Of a stretch of DNA of 64,000 nucleotides, positions 15,944-24,851 are shown piece by piece. Source of the DNA: Methylobacterium sp. Leaf123 (lineage in GTDB: Bacteria; Pseudomonadota; Alphaproteobacteria; Rhizobiales; Beijerinckiaceae); contig NZ_LMNS01000008.1 of the NCBI RefSeq assembly GCF_001423405.1, positions 24,931-88,930 on the forward strand. Direction: 5' to 3'. A program made the position numbers and the translations under genes. The stretch's first letter is position 1. The number at the start of each line of letters is the position of its first letter. The notes under the pieces are model-generated. The model did not search any database. It had not been told where the DNA came from and worked only from the letters and a program-made list of their open reading frames with translations.

Positions 15944-18049
15944 ATGAAGAGCCATGCAGCCCGTCTCCGACCCGATTCGAGGAGCCGTCGCGTGAGCGAT
16001 CCGGCACGCGACCTGTTCGGGCCCGGTGCCAAGCCTCCCGCCGCGGAGGCCGAGCGCCGCCGCCGTCTCACTCCCGTGGCCCCGTCGCCGGCGCCCGCGC
16101 CGGAAACGGCGGAGGCGGGTTACGACGCCTCAACGATCGAGGTGTTGGAGGGGCTGGAGCCGGTACGGCGCCGGCCGGGCATGTATATCGGCGGCACCGA
16201 CGAGCGGGCGCTGCACCACCTCTTCGCCGAGGTGATCGACAACTCCATGGACGAAGCGGTCGCGGGCCATGCGAGCTTCATCGAGGTGGAGCTGGAGGAA
16301 TCGGGCTCGCTCGTCGTCACCGATAACGGCCGCGGCATCCCGGTCGATCCGCACCCGAAATTCCCGGGCAAGTCCGCGCTCGAGGTCATCATGACCACGC
16401 TGCACGCGGGTGGGAAGTTCGACTCGAAGGTCTACGAGACTTCCGGCGGCCTGCACGGCGTCGGCATCTCCGTCGTCAACGCGCTCTCGGACGTGCTCGA
16501 GGTCGAGGTCGCCCGCAACCAGACCCTCTACCGGCAGTGCTTTTCCCGCGGCCATGCGCAGGGAAGCCTGAAAACGATCGGGCGGGTGCAGAACCGGCGC
16601 GGCACGCGGGTGCGCTTCCACCCCGACGCGCAGATCTTCGGCTCGCTGCGGTTCGACCCGCGCCGCCTGTTCAAGATGGCCCGTTCCAAGGCCTACCTGT
16701 TCGGCGGCGTCGAGATCCGCTGGCGCTGCGCCCCGGCCCTGCTCGAAGGGCTGGAGGATGTGCCGGCGGAGGCCGTGCACCGCTTCCCCGGCGGGCTCTC
16801 GGACTATCTCACCCGCGACATCGAGGGGAAGGAGCTCGTCCTCGACTCGATCTTCTCGGGCAAGATCACCAAGCCCGGCTCGCACGGTTCGCTCGAATGG
16901 GCGGTCGCCTGGACGGTGGCCGATGACGGCGTCTCGCATTCCTACTGCAACACGATCCCGACGCCGGAGGGGGGCACCCACGAGGCGGGCCTGCGCGTCG
17001 CGTTGCTGCGGGCGCTACGCGAGCATGCCGAGCGCGTGAACCAAGCCAAGCGCATGACGGCGGTGACCACCGACGACGTGATGGCGACCTGCGCCTCGAT
17101 GCTCTCGGTCTTCATCCGCGAGCCGGAATTCCAGGGTCAGACCAAGGACAAGCTCGCGACGGTGGAGGCCTCCCGCATCGTCGAGACGGCGGTGCGCGAT
17201 GCCTTCGACCACTGGCTCGCCGCCTCGCCCGCCCAGGCCAACAAGCTGCTCGACTGGGTGATCGACCGGGCGGAGGAGCGCCTGCGCCGCCGCCAGGAGA
17301 AGGAGGTCGCTCGCAAGAGCGCCACCCGCAAGCTGCGCCTGCCCGGCAAGCTCGCCGATTGCTCGGCCGCCGGCACGGTGGGCTCGGAGATCTTCATCGT
17401 CGAGGGCGACTCGGCCGGCGGTTCCGCCAAGCAGGCCCGCGACCGCGCCACGCAGGCCGTGCTGCCGCTGCGGGGCAAGATCCTGAACGTGGCCTCGGCC
17501 AGCCGCGACAAGCTCGGCGCCAACCAGCTCATCTCGGACCTGACGCTGGCCCTCGGCTGCGGCACCGGCGCGAACTTCCGCGAGGCGGACCTTCGCTACG
17601 ACCGGGTCATCATCATGACCGACGCGGATGTGGACGGCGCCCACATCGCTTCGCTCCTCATCACCTTCTTCTACCGGCAGATGCCCAAGCTCATCGACAA
17701 GGGGCATCTCTACCTCGCGATCCCGCCGCTCTACCGGATCAGCCAGGGCGCGAAATCGGCCTATGCCCGCGACGACGCGGACAAGGAGCGGATCATCAAG
17801 ACCGTGTTCAAGAACGGCAAGGTCGAGATCGGCCGCTTCAAGGGCCTCGGCGAGATGATGCCAGCGCAGTTGAAGGAAACGACGATGGACCCGAAGAAGC
17901 GCACATTGCTGCGCGTCGCGATCCTCGACGAGGCGCGGGAATCGACCGGCGACACGGTGGAGCGCCTGATGGGCAACAAGCCCGAGGCGCGCTTCGCCTT
18001 CATCACCGAGCGGGCGTCGTTCGCGGACGGGACGGAGTTGGACATCTGA
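15944..18049 (+). CDS. parE: DNA topoisomerase IV subunit B
   Basis: 701 residues. GHKL ATPase domain (VIDNSMDEAVAGHA, TDNGRGIPVD, SGGLHGVGISVVNALS), transducer domain, then TOPRIM (IVEGDSAGGSAKQARDR and MTDADVDGAHIASLL, the metal-binding DxD), and the C-terminal GLGEMMPAQLKETTMDP segment. The N-terminal extension of about 55 residues is disordered and Pro/Ala-rich. ParE rather than GyrB is indicated by the compact C-terminal region without a long GyrB insert and by PEFQGQTKDKL; with ParC it decatenates daughter chromosomes. The ATG at 15944 has GAGGG just upstream. A later GTG at 15992 is possible. Confidence 0.93.
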   Translation: MKSHAARLRPDSRSRRVSDPARDLFGPGAKPPAAEAERRRRLTPVAPSPAPAPETAEAGYDASTIEVLEGLEPVRRRPGMYIGGTDERALHHLFAEVIDNSMDEAVAGHASFIEVELEESGSLVVTDNGRGIPVDPHPKFPGKSALEVIMTTLHAGGKFDSKVYETSGGLHGVGISVVNALSDVLEVEVARNQTLYRQCFSRGHAQGSLKTIGRVQNRRGTRVRFHPDAQIFGSLRFDPRRLFKMARSKAYLFGGVEIRWRCAPALLEGLEDVPAEAVHRFPGGLSDYLTRDIEGKELVLDSIFSGKITKPGSHGSLEWAVAWTVADDGVSHSYCNTIPTPEGGTHEAGLRVALLRALREHAERVNQAKRMTAVTTDDVMATCASMLSVFIREPEFQGQTKDKLATVEASRIVETAVRDAFDHWLAASPAQANKLLDWVIDRAEERLRRRQEKEVARKSATRKLRLPGKLADCSAAGTVGSEIFIVEGDSAGGSAKQARDRATQAVLPLRGKILNVASASRDKLGANQLISDLTLALGCGTGANFREADLRYDRVIIMTDADVDGAHIASLLITFFYRQMPKLIDKGHLYLAIPPLYRISQGAKSAYARDDADKERIIKTVFKNGKVEIGRFKGLGEMMPAQLKETTMDPKKRTLLRVAILDEARESTGDTVERLMGNKPEARFAFITERASFADGTELDI

Positions 18050-18116
18050 TCCGCTCCGGCCTCGCGACGGGCGGAACGGCCTGTCGCGATCGATGCGCGC
18101 GAAAGTACCCTCCCCG

Positions 18117-18518
18117 TCAGCCCGCCCCGTCCGAGCAGGTCAGGAGGGTGAGCGGATAGCGCCGCATGTTACGATCCTCCGACAGGAGCGTCGCGCCTTC
18201 CGCCATCGCTTGCGCGATGAGCAGGTGATCGAACGGATCGCGGTGGTCCGACAGGCGCGGCAGGCCAGCCAGCGTCGTGAGATGGGCCGGGTCGATCGGC
18301 AGGATCGTGAAACCCTGCTGCCCCATCGCCGTCACGATCGCATCGATCTCGGCGACGAGCTTCCCGATCCGAACCTTGACGACGATCTCCCAGAGCGAGA
18401 CGGCGCTGACCAGGACGCTGATATGCGGATCAGCGATCAACGCCCGCGCCTGCCGTTCCAGCCGCGGGTCGTCGCTCAATCACCAGAGCAGAGCGTGCGT
18501 ATCGAGGAGGAGCCTCAC
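18117..18518 (-). pseudogene. vapC: VapC-type PIN-domain toxin with internal stop
   Basis: From a GTG at 18518 the frame reads VRLLLDTHALLW, then TGA at 18482-18480, and then continues in the same frame for 121 codons as a full PIN domain: SAVSLWEIVVKVRIGKL, PIDPAHL and DPFDHLLIAQAMAEGATLLSEDRN. The N-terminal LLLDTH carries the first catalytic Asp, and the later conserved acidic residues (SLWE, DPFDHLLIAQA) are downstream of the stop. Family members normally read LLWWL here, so TGG to TGA is the simplest change. The frame is intact otherwise, which suggests a recent nonsense mutation. The GTG overlaps the antitoxin stop (GTGA). Restart at the TTG at 18479 would give a PIN protein lacking its first active-site Asp. 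Confidence 0.87.
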
Positions 18519-18790
18519 TCCGCCTCGCCCTCCATCGCCGCGAGGAGATCGGGCGGGAGAGCGTCGAAGTCGGGTGCCATGCGGATCTTGCCCCGCAGAG
18601 CGCCCGGTTGGCGTGCGAGGCGGGGTGGGACTGCGGGCGGCCGCAACTCGGCGAGAACTTCGTCGCGGGACATGATGAGGAACGAGCGTCCCTCCCGGAC
18701 CTGACGCAGAAAACCGGCCATATTGCCCCGGAACTCGCGCACGCCGACCCGATGCGGTTCCGGTGTGTCGCCCGGCTTCGGTTCGCTCAT
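18515..18790 (-). CDS. Phd/YefM-family antitoxin
   Basis: 91 residues. The N-terminal DNA-binding Phd/YefM fold is recognisable from VGVREFRGNMAGFLRQVREGRSFLIMSRDEVLAEL. The C-terminal toxin-binding tail (IRMAPDFDALPPDLLAAMEGE) is typical of antitoxins paired with PIN toxins. Overlaps the toxin start by four bases (GTGA), the usual antitoxin-first arrangement with translational coupling. A repeat and palindrome-rich operator lies 15-63 bases upstream of the ATG. The antitoxin reads intact although the toxin carries a stop. Confidence 0.85.
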   Translation of the reverse strand: MSEPKPGDTPEPHRVGVREFRGNMAGFLRQVREGRSFLIMSRDEVLAELRPPAVPPRLARQPGALRGKIRMAPDFDALPPDLLAAMEGEAE

Positions 18791-18804
18791 CGCGGCACCT
18801 CAGG

Positions 18805-18853
18805 ATCGTCAGTGTACGCAATCTGTGTACGCAATCTGTGTACGCTGACGATG
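18805..18853. promoter_or_regulatory. candidate toxin-antitoxin operator
   Basis: Two complete and one partial copy of a 13-bp direct repeat GTGTACGCAATCT (18812-18824, 18825-18837, 18838 onward) are framed by the near-perfect inverted ends ATCGTCAGTGTAC and GTACGCTGACGAT. Placed just upstream of the antitoxin gene. This is the form expected of an autoregulated operon. Confidence 0.7.
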
Positions 18854-18908
18854 TGCCGTCATGCCAGATCCCGCTTCGCCGAACTCCGGCATGACGGATG
18901 CGGCCGAA

Positions 18909-20579
18909 TCAGGCCGGCTCGGCCATCGCCCGCTCCGTGATCTCCACGATCCGCCCGTCCGCCAAGTGCAGCACCCGGTCGGCGGCGCCGAAGTAGCGGT
19001 CGTCGTGGCTGATGACGATGAGGGTTCGTCCGGCGCGGCGCAGGTCCGGCAGAAGCTCCTCGTAGAAGCGGCGGCGGAAGGTCGGATCCTGCTCCGCCGC
19101 CCACTCGTCCAGCACGAGGACCGGGCGTCCTTCGAGAGCCGCCTGGACCAGGGCGAGGCGCTTGCGCTGGCCGGTCGAGAGGTCGGTGGTGGAGAAGCGC
19201 CCCTCGCTGACATCGACCTTCTCGGCGAGAGCGAGCCGTTCCAGCAGGGGCCGGGCGGCTTCCGGGCCGGTGCCTTCGGCGGGGATCAGTTCGTCGAACA
19301 GGTGGTAGTCGAAGAAGATTGCCGAGAAGTGCTGGCGGTAGGCGTCGCGCGTCTGCGCCGTCACCGGCACGCCGTCGAGCAGGATCTCCCCGGCTTGCGG
19401 CGGGTAGAGGCCGAGCAGCAGCTTGATCAGCGTCGTCTTGCCCGAGCCGTTCTCGCCGACGATGAACAGGATCTCGCCGGCCCGGATCGTCAGGTCGAGC
19501 GGGCCGAGGGCGAAGGGGGCCTTGTCGCCGGCCGCCGGGAAGCCGTGGCTGACGCCGCGCAGGGTGATCGCGCGGATACGGCGGGCCGGCTCCGACGGCA
19601 TGGCGGTGAGAAGCCCGGCTTCCGCCTCCGCTCCCTCCTCCGCGAACTCGGCGATGCGCCGATAGGCCACGCGGGCCTCCCCGATCACCGGCACGAAGTG
19701 GATCAACTGCCCGATCGGCGCCTGGATATAGAGCAGCACGAGCACGAAGCCGGAGAGTTCGGCGCCGCTGATGCCGGCCAGAACCTTGTAAGCGATGAGA
19801 CCGGCGAACAGCAGGAAGTTGGTCGATTGGCTCAGCATCGACAGCGACTGCTGGATGACGGCGATCCGCGTCATCAGCTGGCGCGACCGCTCGATACAGG
19901 CCTTGAGCGCAACGTCGCGGAGATGAAGCCGGCGTCCGCGGCTGATGCGCAGCTCTTTCGCCGCCTCGGTCAGGGTGAGGTAATGCTTCTGGGTCGCCTC
20001 GCGGTTTTTGCGGGACTCCTCGAAGTACCGGAGCATGTTCCGGCGCAGGGCGTTCGCGCCGAGGCCCTCGAGGATCAGGACCGTCGCCGTCACCGCCGAG
20101 AGGGCGGGTGACAGAAAGATCATGTAGGCGCCGCAGCCGATCAACGTCCCGCCCGCGACCACGATCGGCGAGAGAAACGCGATGGCCGTGAAGATGGTGC
20201 TGACGTCGCCCTGGAGCGAGGCGAGCAGCTTGTGCTTGCCGAGGCGCTCGATCCGTTCGATCGGCGCGGTCAGGATCTTGTCGGTGAGGTCGCGGCTGAG
20301 CGCCGCCTGGATGCGTCCGCCCGCATAGGCATTGCCGAGGCTGGCTGCGAAGGTGCCGATGACGCTCAAGGCCGCGAACCCGGCAAAGGCCAGCAACACG
20401 CCGTCGGCGAGCCCACCCTCGCCGTAGAAGGCCTCGTTGATCTTGGCGAGCGCCGCGGCGGTGGCGAGCCCGCCGACGGAACCAAGGGCCGTCGCGACGG
20501 CGACCAGCGGCCAGACCGACCGCAGCAGCCGGATCGCGTCATGCCTGAAATGACGAAGGATTGCGCCGTCCTGCCCCAT
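18909..20579 (-). CDS. cyclic-peptide/siderophore-type ABC exporter (PvdE/SyrD family)
   Basis: 556 residues, fused transmembrane and ATPase domains. The N-terminal half has about six helices beginning near residue 20. The NBD carries Walker A VGENGSGKTTLIKLLLGL, signature STGQRKRLALVQAAL (variant of LSGGQ), Walker B VLVLDEWAAEQDP and H-loop IVISHDDRYF. The DEWAAEQDPxFRRxFYxELLPxLRxxGRT block is diagnostic of the cyclic peptide transporter family that exports pyoverdine precursors, syringomycin or microcin-like peptides. No NRPS, RiPP or siderophore gene lies in the window, so the cargo is unknown. The start is the ATG at 20579. Confidence 0.88.
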   Translation of the reverse strand: MGQDGAILRHFRHDAIRLLRSVWPLVAVATALGSVGGLATAAALAKINEAFYGEGGLADGVLLAFAGFAALSVIGTFAASLGNAYAGGRIQAALSRDLTDKILTAPIERIERLGKHKLLASLQGDVSTIFTAIAFLSPIVVAGGTLIGCGAYMIFLSPALSAVTATVLILEGLGANALRRNMLRYFEESRKNREATQKHYLTLTEAAKELRISRGRRLHLRDVALKACIERSRQLMTRIAVIQQSLSMLSQSTNFLLFAGLIAYKVLAGISGAELSGFVLVLLYIQAPIGQLIHFVPVIGEARVAYRRIAEFAEEGAEAEAGLLTAMPSEPARRIRAITLRGVSHGFPAAGDKAPFALGPLDLTIRAGEILFIVGENGSGKTTLIKLLLGLYPPQAGEILLDGVPVTAQTRDAYRQHFSAIFFDYHLFDELIPAEGTGPEAARPLLERLALAEKVDVSEGRFSTTDLSTGQRKRLALVQAALEGRPVLVLDEWAAEQDPTFRRRFYEELLPDLRRAGRTLIVISHDDRYFGAADRVLHLADGRIVEITERAMAEPA

Positions 20580-20790
20580 GCTTGCCGATTCCTCTAAGCA
20601 AGGTCAGCGCCTGATGCGATGACCGGGGTATTGGCAATAAGGACAGGTTTGGTGGCGGTGAAATGCCGATCCGGCACAGGTCACCCATCATCAGAATGGG
20701 TTTTACAAATTCTCGCTTCGACGATATTTGGATGACAGACGTGATTCGCCGACACGACCGACTTCGGGTGTCGCGCTGAAGGCCAGCGAT

Positions 20791-21759
20791 CTACGCCTTC
20801 GCCCCCACGCTCACCACCGGCGTCGCCTCGCGGTCTCCCACGATCATGATGAGCATGTTCTGCGCCATGCTCGCGCGGCCCTGATCGTCGAAGACGATGC
20901 CGGCATGGCCGTCCTCCGGCTGTTCCAGCCGCGCGATGGTGTCGCGCACGATGGCGACCGCGCCCTCCACGATCTGGCGGCGGGCCGCGATGATGGCCCC
21001 GGCCTGCTGGCGCTTGAGCATCGCCCCCGCGATTTCCGGTGCATAGGCGAGATGGGTGATCCGCACATCCTCCACGACCACGCCCGCCACCGCGACGCGC
21101 TGGCCGAGTTCGGTGATCAGGTCGGCATGGATGGCGTCGCGGTCGGCCCGGAGCGAGGCGACGCGGGTGGCCTTCTCCGCAAGCCGGCGCTTGGCGTCAC
21201 CCGCTTCGTCGCCGACATTCTCCGCCTCCTCGTGATCGTAGGGCCGGGTCGAGGCGATGTTGCGCAGGGCCGCCTCCGCTTGGAGCGAGACGAAGTCGTG
21301 GTAGCTGCCGACGTCGAAGGTGGCGCGCGCGGCATCCTGCACCCGCCAGATCGCGGCCGCGGCGATGGTGATCGGGTTGCCCATCAGGTCGTTGACGGTG
21401 ATGATCTTGGTCTCCTGCGCCTCGGTCGCGAGCGAGACCCTAGCCACCGCCGTCAGCGGGTTGCGCCACCAGAAACCGTCGCGGGCGATGGTGCCGTGAT
21501 AGCGCCCGAACAGGGTCAGCACCGCGGCCTGCCGCGGCTTGAGGGTAATGAGCCCGGCCAGCAGCACGAGCCCGGCGACCAGCGCCACCACCGAGACCAG
21601 CAAGAATGCGGGGCCGACGCTGCCGCGGCCGAGCACCAGCACGCCGCCGCCGAGGAAGGTCAGGGCCGCCAGCACGAGGCAGGGGATGGCGATGAAGAGC
21701 GCCACCCAGCCGTTGAGGGCGCGGTAGGGCACATCCTGCGTGACGCTCGCTCCGACCAT
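20791..21759 (-). CDS. SPFH/band-7 domain membrane protein
   Basis: 322 residues. Two N-terminal transmembrane segments ([19 protein letters not shown] and a second to about residue 70) are followed by the SPFH domain ([46 protein letters not shown], the ALRNIAS helix and [20 protein letters not shown]). Stomatin/HflK-like proteins of this kind form oligomeric rings in the inner membrane that scaffold proteases or organise lipid microdomains. No NfeD partner gene is next to it. The ATG at 21759 directly precedes the first hydrophobic segment. Confidence 0.88.
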   Translation of the reverse strand: MVGASVTQDVPYRALNGWVALFIAIPCLVLAALTFLGGGVLVLGRGSVGPAFLLVSVVALVAGLVLLAGLITLKPRQAAVLTLFGRYHGTIARDGFWWRNPLTAVARVSLATEAQETKIITVNDLMGNPITIAAAAIWRVQDAARATFDVGSYHDFVSLQAEAALRNIASTRPYDHEEAENVGDEAGDAKRRLAEKATRVASLRADRDAIHADLITELGQRVAVAGVVVEDVRITHLAYAPEIAGAMLKRQQAGAIIAARRQIVEGAVAIVRDTIARLEQPEDGHAGIVFDDQGRASMAQNMLIMIVGDREATPVVSVGAKA

Positions 21760-21820
21760 GCTCGCTTGTCCCTTTCGCTTCCGTCGCTCTGAAGCTTAAG
21801 GACGCGGCGCGTGCAATCCC

Positions 21821-21920
21821 AGAGCGCCTTTCGACGAAGTGGTGGCCGGTTCGTCGGAAGAATGCGCGATAAAGCAGAAACCTAGAGACGCCGGCCTGAT
21901 GCAATCAGGTCGGATACGGC
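21821..21920. repeat. dispersed intergenic repeat, type 1 (copy A)
   Basis: Runs AGAGCGC.TTTCGACGAAGTGGTGGCCGGTTCGTCGGAAGAATGCGCG...CGCCGGCCTGATG.AATCAGGTCGGATACGGC. Contains an internal inverted repeat CGACGAA...TTCGTCG and a second, CCTGAT...ATCAGG. Sits between divergent genes. Confidence 0.8.
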
Positions 21921-22030
21921 ACTCGCGCGATGCCGGCATCGTCACGGCGAGCGCTCACGATCATGATGCCGGGCCGGTGCGGCGCACCATATCGGCGGCA
22001 CCGAAGGGTTGATGCGGACGGAGGACCCCG

Positions 22031-23362
22031 TTGAGCGAACCTCGAAAACAACTCCATCTCGGCGCCTTCATGCGCCCGATCGGCATCCACACCGCTTGGT
22101 GGCGCTATCCCGGCGGCTTTCCCGACGCGAACTTCAACCTCGACCACCTCGTGCGCTTCGCCCGCACCCTGGAGGCCGCCAAGTTCGACGCCTTCTTCAT
22201 GGCCGACCATCTGGCGGTGATGAACATGCCGATGGAGGCGCTGAAGCGCTCGGCCACCGTCACCTCGTTCGACCCGCTGACGCTGCTGCCGGCGCTGGCC
22301 ATGGTGACGGAGCGGATCGGGCTGATCGCCACCGCCTCCACCACCTACAACGAGCCCTACCATGTGGCCCGCAAGTTCGCCTCGCTCGATCACATCTCGA
22401 AGGGCCGCGCCGGCTGGAACCTCGTCACCTCCGGCAACCCGGACGAGGCGCTGAATTTCGGCCGCGACGCGCATCTCGACCACGCCACCCGCTACGCCCG
22501 CGCCCGCGAGTTTTTCGAGGTCGTCACCGGGCTCTGGGATTCCTGGGCCGACGACGCCTTCCTCCGCGATGTCGAGCAGGGGCTGTTCTTCGACCCCGAA
22601 AAACTCCGCACCCTGAACCACCACGGCGAATTTCTGAAGGTGAAGGGGCCGCTCAACGTCGCGCGGCCGGTTCAGGGCTGGCCGGTGATCGTGCAGGCCG
22701 GCGCCTCCGAGGCCGGGCGCCAGATCGCGGCGGAGACCGCCGAGATGGTGTTCGGCTCATCCTCGTCGCTGGAAGCCGGGCAAACATTCTACGCCGACGT
22801 GAAGGGGCGGATGGCGGCGGCCGGCCGGTCCCGCGACGCTTTGAAAATCCTGCCGGGCGCCTTCGTCGTGGTCGGCGGCACGGTAGAGGAGGCGAAGGAG
22901 AAGAAGGCGCGGCTCGATGCGCTGGTGCCGGTCGAGAGCGGGCTTGCCAACCTCTCGGTCCGTCTCGGCACGGATGCCACCGGCTTCGACCTCGACGCGC
23001 CGCTCCCCGAGATTCCGGAATCGAATGCCAGCAAGAGCGGCCAGGCGCAGATCGTGGACTATGCCCGCCGCACGGGGGCGACGGTGCGCGAACTCGCCCG
23101 CCGCGTCGGCGGCTATGGCGGGCTCACCTTCGTCGGCACGCCGGAGCAGATCGCCGACCGGATGGGGGAATGGCTGGAGGGGGACGCCTGCGACGGCTTC
23201 AACGTTATGTTCCCCTTCCTGCCGGAGGGGCTCGACGATTTCTGCGCGGGCGTGGTGCCCGAACTCCAGCGGCGTGGCCTATTCCGGACGGAATACGAGG
23301 GCACGACCCTGCGCGACCATCTCGGCCTGAAGCGGCCGGGCAACCGCTTTTTCGAGACGTGA
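22031..23362 (+). CDS. LLM-class flavin monooxygenase (NtaA/SnaA/DszA-like)
   Basis: 443 residues, within the length range for the NtaA/SnaA/DszA subfamily of FMNH2-dependent two-component monooxygenases. TIM-barrel markers: LGAFMRPIGIHTAWWRYPG at the N-terminus, DHLVRFARTLEAAKFDAFFMADHL, GLIATASTTYNEPYHVARKFASLDHISKGRAGWNLVTS and the central GWPVIVQAGASEAGRQIAAETAEMVF. It would oxidise a sulfur or nitrogen-containing organic substrate using flavin supplied by a separate reductase, which is not encoded nearby. TTG start at 22031 gives the family-typical N-terminus. It ends in a strong hairpin shared with the convergent gene. Confidence 0.9.
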   Translation: MSEPRKQLHLGAFMRPIGIHTAWWRYPGGFPDANFNLDHLVRFARTLEAAKFDAFFMADHLAVMNMPMEALKRSATVTSFDPLTLLPALAMVTERIGLIATASTTYNEPYHVARKFASLDHISKGRAGWNLVTSGNPDEALNFGRDAHLDHATRYARAREFFEVVTGLWDSWADDAFLRDVEQGLFFDPEKLRTLNHHGEFLKVKGPLNVARPVQGWPVIVQAGASEAGRQIAAETAEMVFGSSSSLEAGQTFYADVKGRMAAAGRSRDALKILPGAFVVVGGTVEEAKEKKARLDALVPVESGLANLSVRLGTDATGFDLDAPLPEIPESNASKSGQAQIVDYARRTGATVRELARRVGGYGGLTFVGTPEQIADRMGEWLEGDACDGFNVMFPFLPEGLDDFCAGVVPELQRRGLFRTEYEGTTLRDHLGLKRPGNRFFET

Positions 23363-23406
23363 AAGCCTCCCCGCCGAACCCGTGAGGGTCCCGCGGGGAG
23401 GCTTTC
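23361..23406. terminator. bidirectional hairpin terminator
   Basis: Perfect inverted repeat GAAAGCCTCCCCGC / GCGGGGAGGCTTTC around an 18-base loop, between convergent genes; the left arm overlaps the last two bases of the monooxygenase stop. There is no T-run, so efficiency is uncertain. Confidence 0.7.
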
Positions 23407-23414
23407 GGCGCGGC

Positions 23415-23738
23415 TCAGCGCCGGTTCGTCATCCCGTAGATCGCGAAGCCCACGAGCGCCGCGAGGCCGAGAGTGAGCAGGCGGTTGCTGCCGAGTGTGT
23501 CGGCGGCGGCCCAGCCGGTGCTCTTGGCACTCTCGATCACGGCGCGGCCCCGCAGGATGCGCGCGGCCCGCTGCCGGTTGGCTTCCCGCGTCGGCAGATG
23601 GACGATGTAGGTGTCGCCCTCGCGGTCGATATCGATGCTGTTGCGGGCGAACCCCGCCCGCACGAGGCGGTCCTTGGCGGCGTGGGCCGCTTCACGGCTC
23701 GTGAAGTCGGCTTCGACGCTGACGGTCTCCTGGGACAT
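23415..23738 (-). CDS. small protein with C-terminal membrane anchor
   Basis: 107 residues, ATG at 23738 preceded by GAGGAGGAGAC. The N-terminal half (EADFTSREAAHAAKDRLVRAGFARNSIDI) resembles the ferredoxin-like fold of general-stress 17M-type proteins. The C-terminal LLTLGLAALVGFAIYGMTNRR is a membrane segment. Likely inner-membrane tail-anchored. Function unknown. Confidence 0.7.
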   Translation of the reverse strand: MSQETVSVEADFTSREAAHAAKDRLVRAGFARNSIDIDREGDTYIVHLPTREANRQRAARILRGRAVIESAKSTGWAAADTLGSNRLLTLGLAALVGFAIYGMTNRR

Positions 23739-23884
23739 GTCTCCTCCTCGATTGGCGTGGGGATGTGCCGCTCGCGATCCGTTCGCCGCGAACCGTCGCA
23801 GGACGGTCGAGGGCGCGCGGTTTGTGAGGCACTCCAAGCGGGAGGAGCAATCCGGGCCTGCCCTTCACGGTTCCGAGAGAAGGA

Positions 23885-24124
23885 TCACGCCGCCTCGGCT
23901 TCGCAGGCATCGATCCGCACGGCGCCGTCGGCCGTCAGCGAACAGATCACCGCCGTTCCGTCGTCGAGCGCGAAAGCATGGAACAGGCGGCGCTCGAGTT
24001 CTTCGAGCCCCTCGCCGGGTAGTTCTGCGATTTCGCCCCGCGCCCGTTCTTCGAGAGCGGGAAGAACACCACTTCTCTCGGCGATTTCCTGCGCGGATTG
24101 CGTCAGAACGATATCGAAAGACAT
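23885..24124 (-). CDS. hypothetical protein
   Basis: 79-residue acidic protein (MSFDIVLTQSAQEIAERSG, E-rich helix, then GTAVICSLTADGAVRIDACEAE). ATG start at 24124 preceded by AGGGAGACGGCC. No recognisable domain; length and codon use look coding. Lies upstream of the membrane-anchored small gene on the same strand. Confidence 0.55.
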   Translation of the reverse strand: MSFDIVLTQSAQEIAERSGVLPALEERARGEIAELPGEGLEELERRLFHAFALDDGTAVICSLTADGAVRIDACEAEAA

Positions 24125-24566
24125 GGCCGTCTCCCTGTTACGACGCCGGTCAAGACTTGTCCGATCCCCGCGAAGACAGGACTCTCTTGCGACTTTTTTG
24201 GGGCAGCCGTTTTAGGTTGGGGAAAACGTTCGACAGGTCAACGACTTGGCGTGGGACTACAACCGGGCGGCCGATCGTGGCGGGCGGGCCGGAACGGTTG
24301 AGGACGGGCAGATGGCGGGATCGGAGCGCAGACCTCCCGCCCGGCTGAACGTGGCCGGAGCGTCGATCCGAGCGGGCTGCTGTGACGCATCGGCTCAAGG
24401 CAGCCTTTCGGGGTGTTCTCCGGTTTCGACCCTTGGGCAGCGCATTCCACGCTGACCCGCCGGCCGCAAAGGTCCGCCGGAGCGTCGCGCGTTCCGATCA
24501 CGCCAAGAATATCGCACGCCAAGAATATCGCACGCGAAGAACATCTCCGGCAGGGAGGCCGGCCCC
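24125..24566. other. intergenic region with tandem repeats
   Basis: 442 bases between divergent genes with no convincing gene. It contains a three-unit 16-bp tandem repeat at 24499-24546 just before the rightward gene. Confidence 0.6.
24499..24546 (+). repeat. tandem 16-bp repeat, three units
   Basis: CACGCCAAGAATATCG occurs twice in direct succession (24499-24514, 24515-24530) and once more as CACGCGAAGAACATCT (24531-24546, three changes). It lies 20 bases before the start of a small exported protein, so it may form part of its 5' leader or an operator. Confidence 0.8.
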
Positions 24567-24779
24567 ATGAATTCCATCCTCGTCGTCGCCTTGATCTGCG
24601 CGTCCAGCGTTCAGATGCCCGATTGCTCGCGGGAGACCGCGCTGGACGTGATCATCGGTCCGGCCCACACCCTTCAGGAATGCCTCATCCAGGGCCCGGT
24701 CCTGGCCGCGAGCGCGGGCCACGGTTCGGGCGCCGACACCTACGTGAAGACGCGTTGCGAACCGCGGAAGGCGCGATAG
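24567..24779 (+). CDS. small exported protein
   Basis: 70 residues, ATG with GGGAGG upstream. A short hydrophobic N-terminus (ILVVALICASSVQ) may act as a signal peptide; the remainder contains three cysteines and ends KTRCEPRKAR. Similar short secreted proteins of unknown function are widespread in rhizobiales. No domain recognised. Confidence 0.55.
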   Translation: MNSILVVALICASSVQMPDCSRETALDVIIGPAHTLQECLIQGPVLAASAGHGSGADTYVKTRCEPRKAR

Positions 24780-24851
24780 ATCCTTGTCGTCGCACCCGCT
24801 TCTTCCGAAGGACGGCAACCATCCTGCGGGGCCATGCTGTGAGAGGCACCG

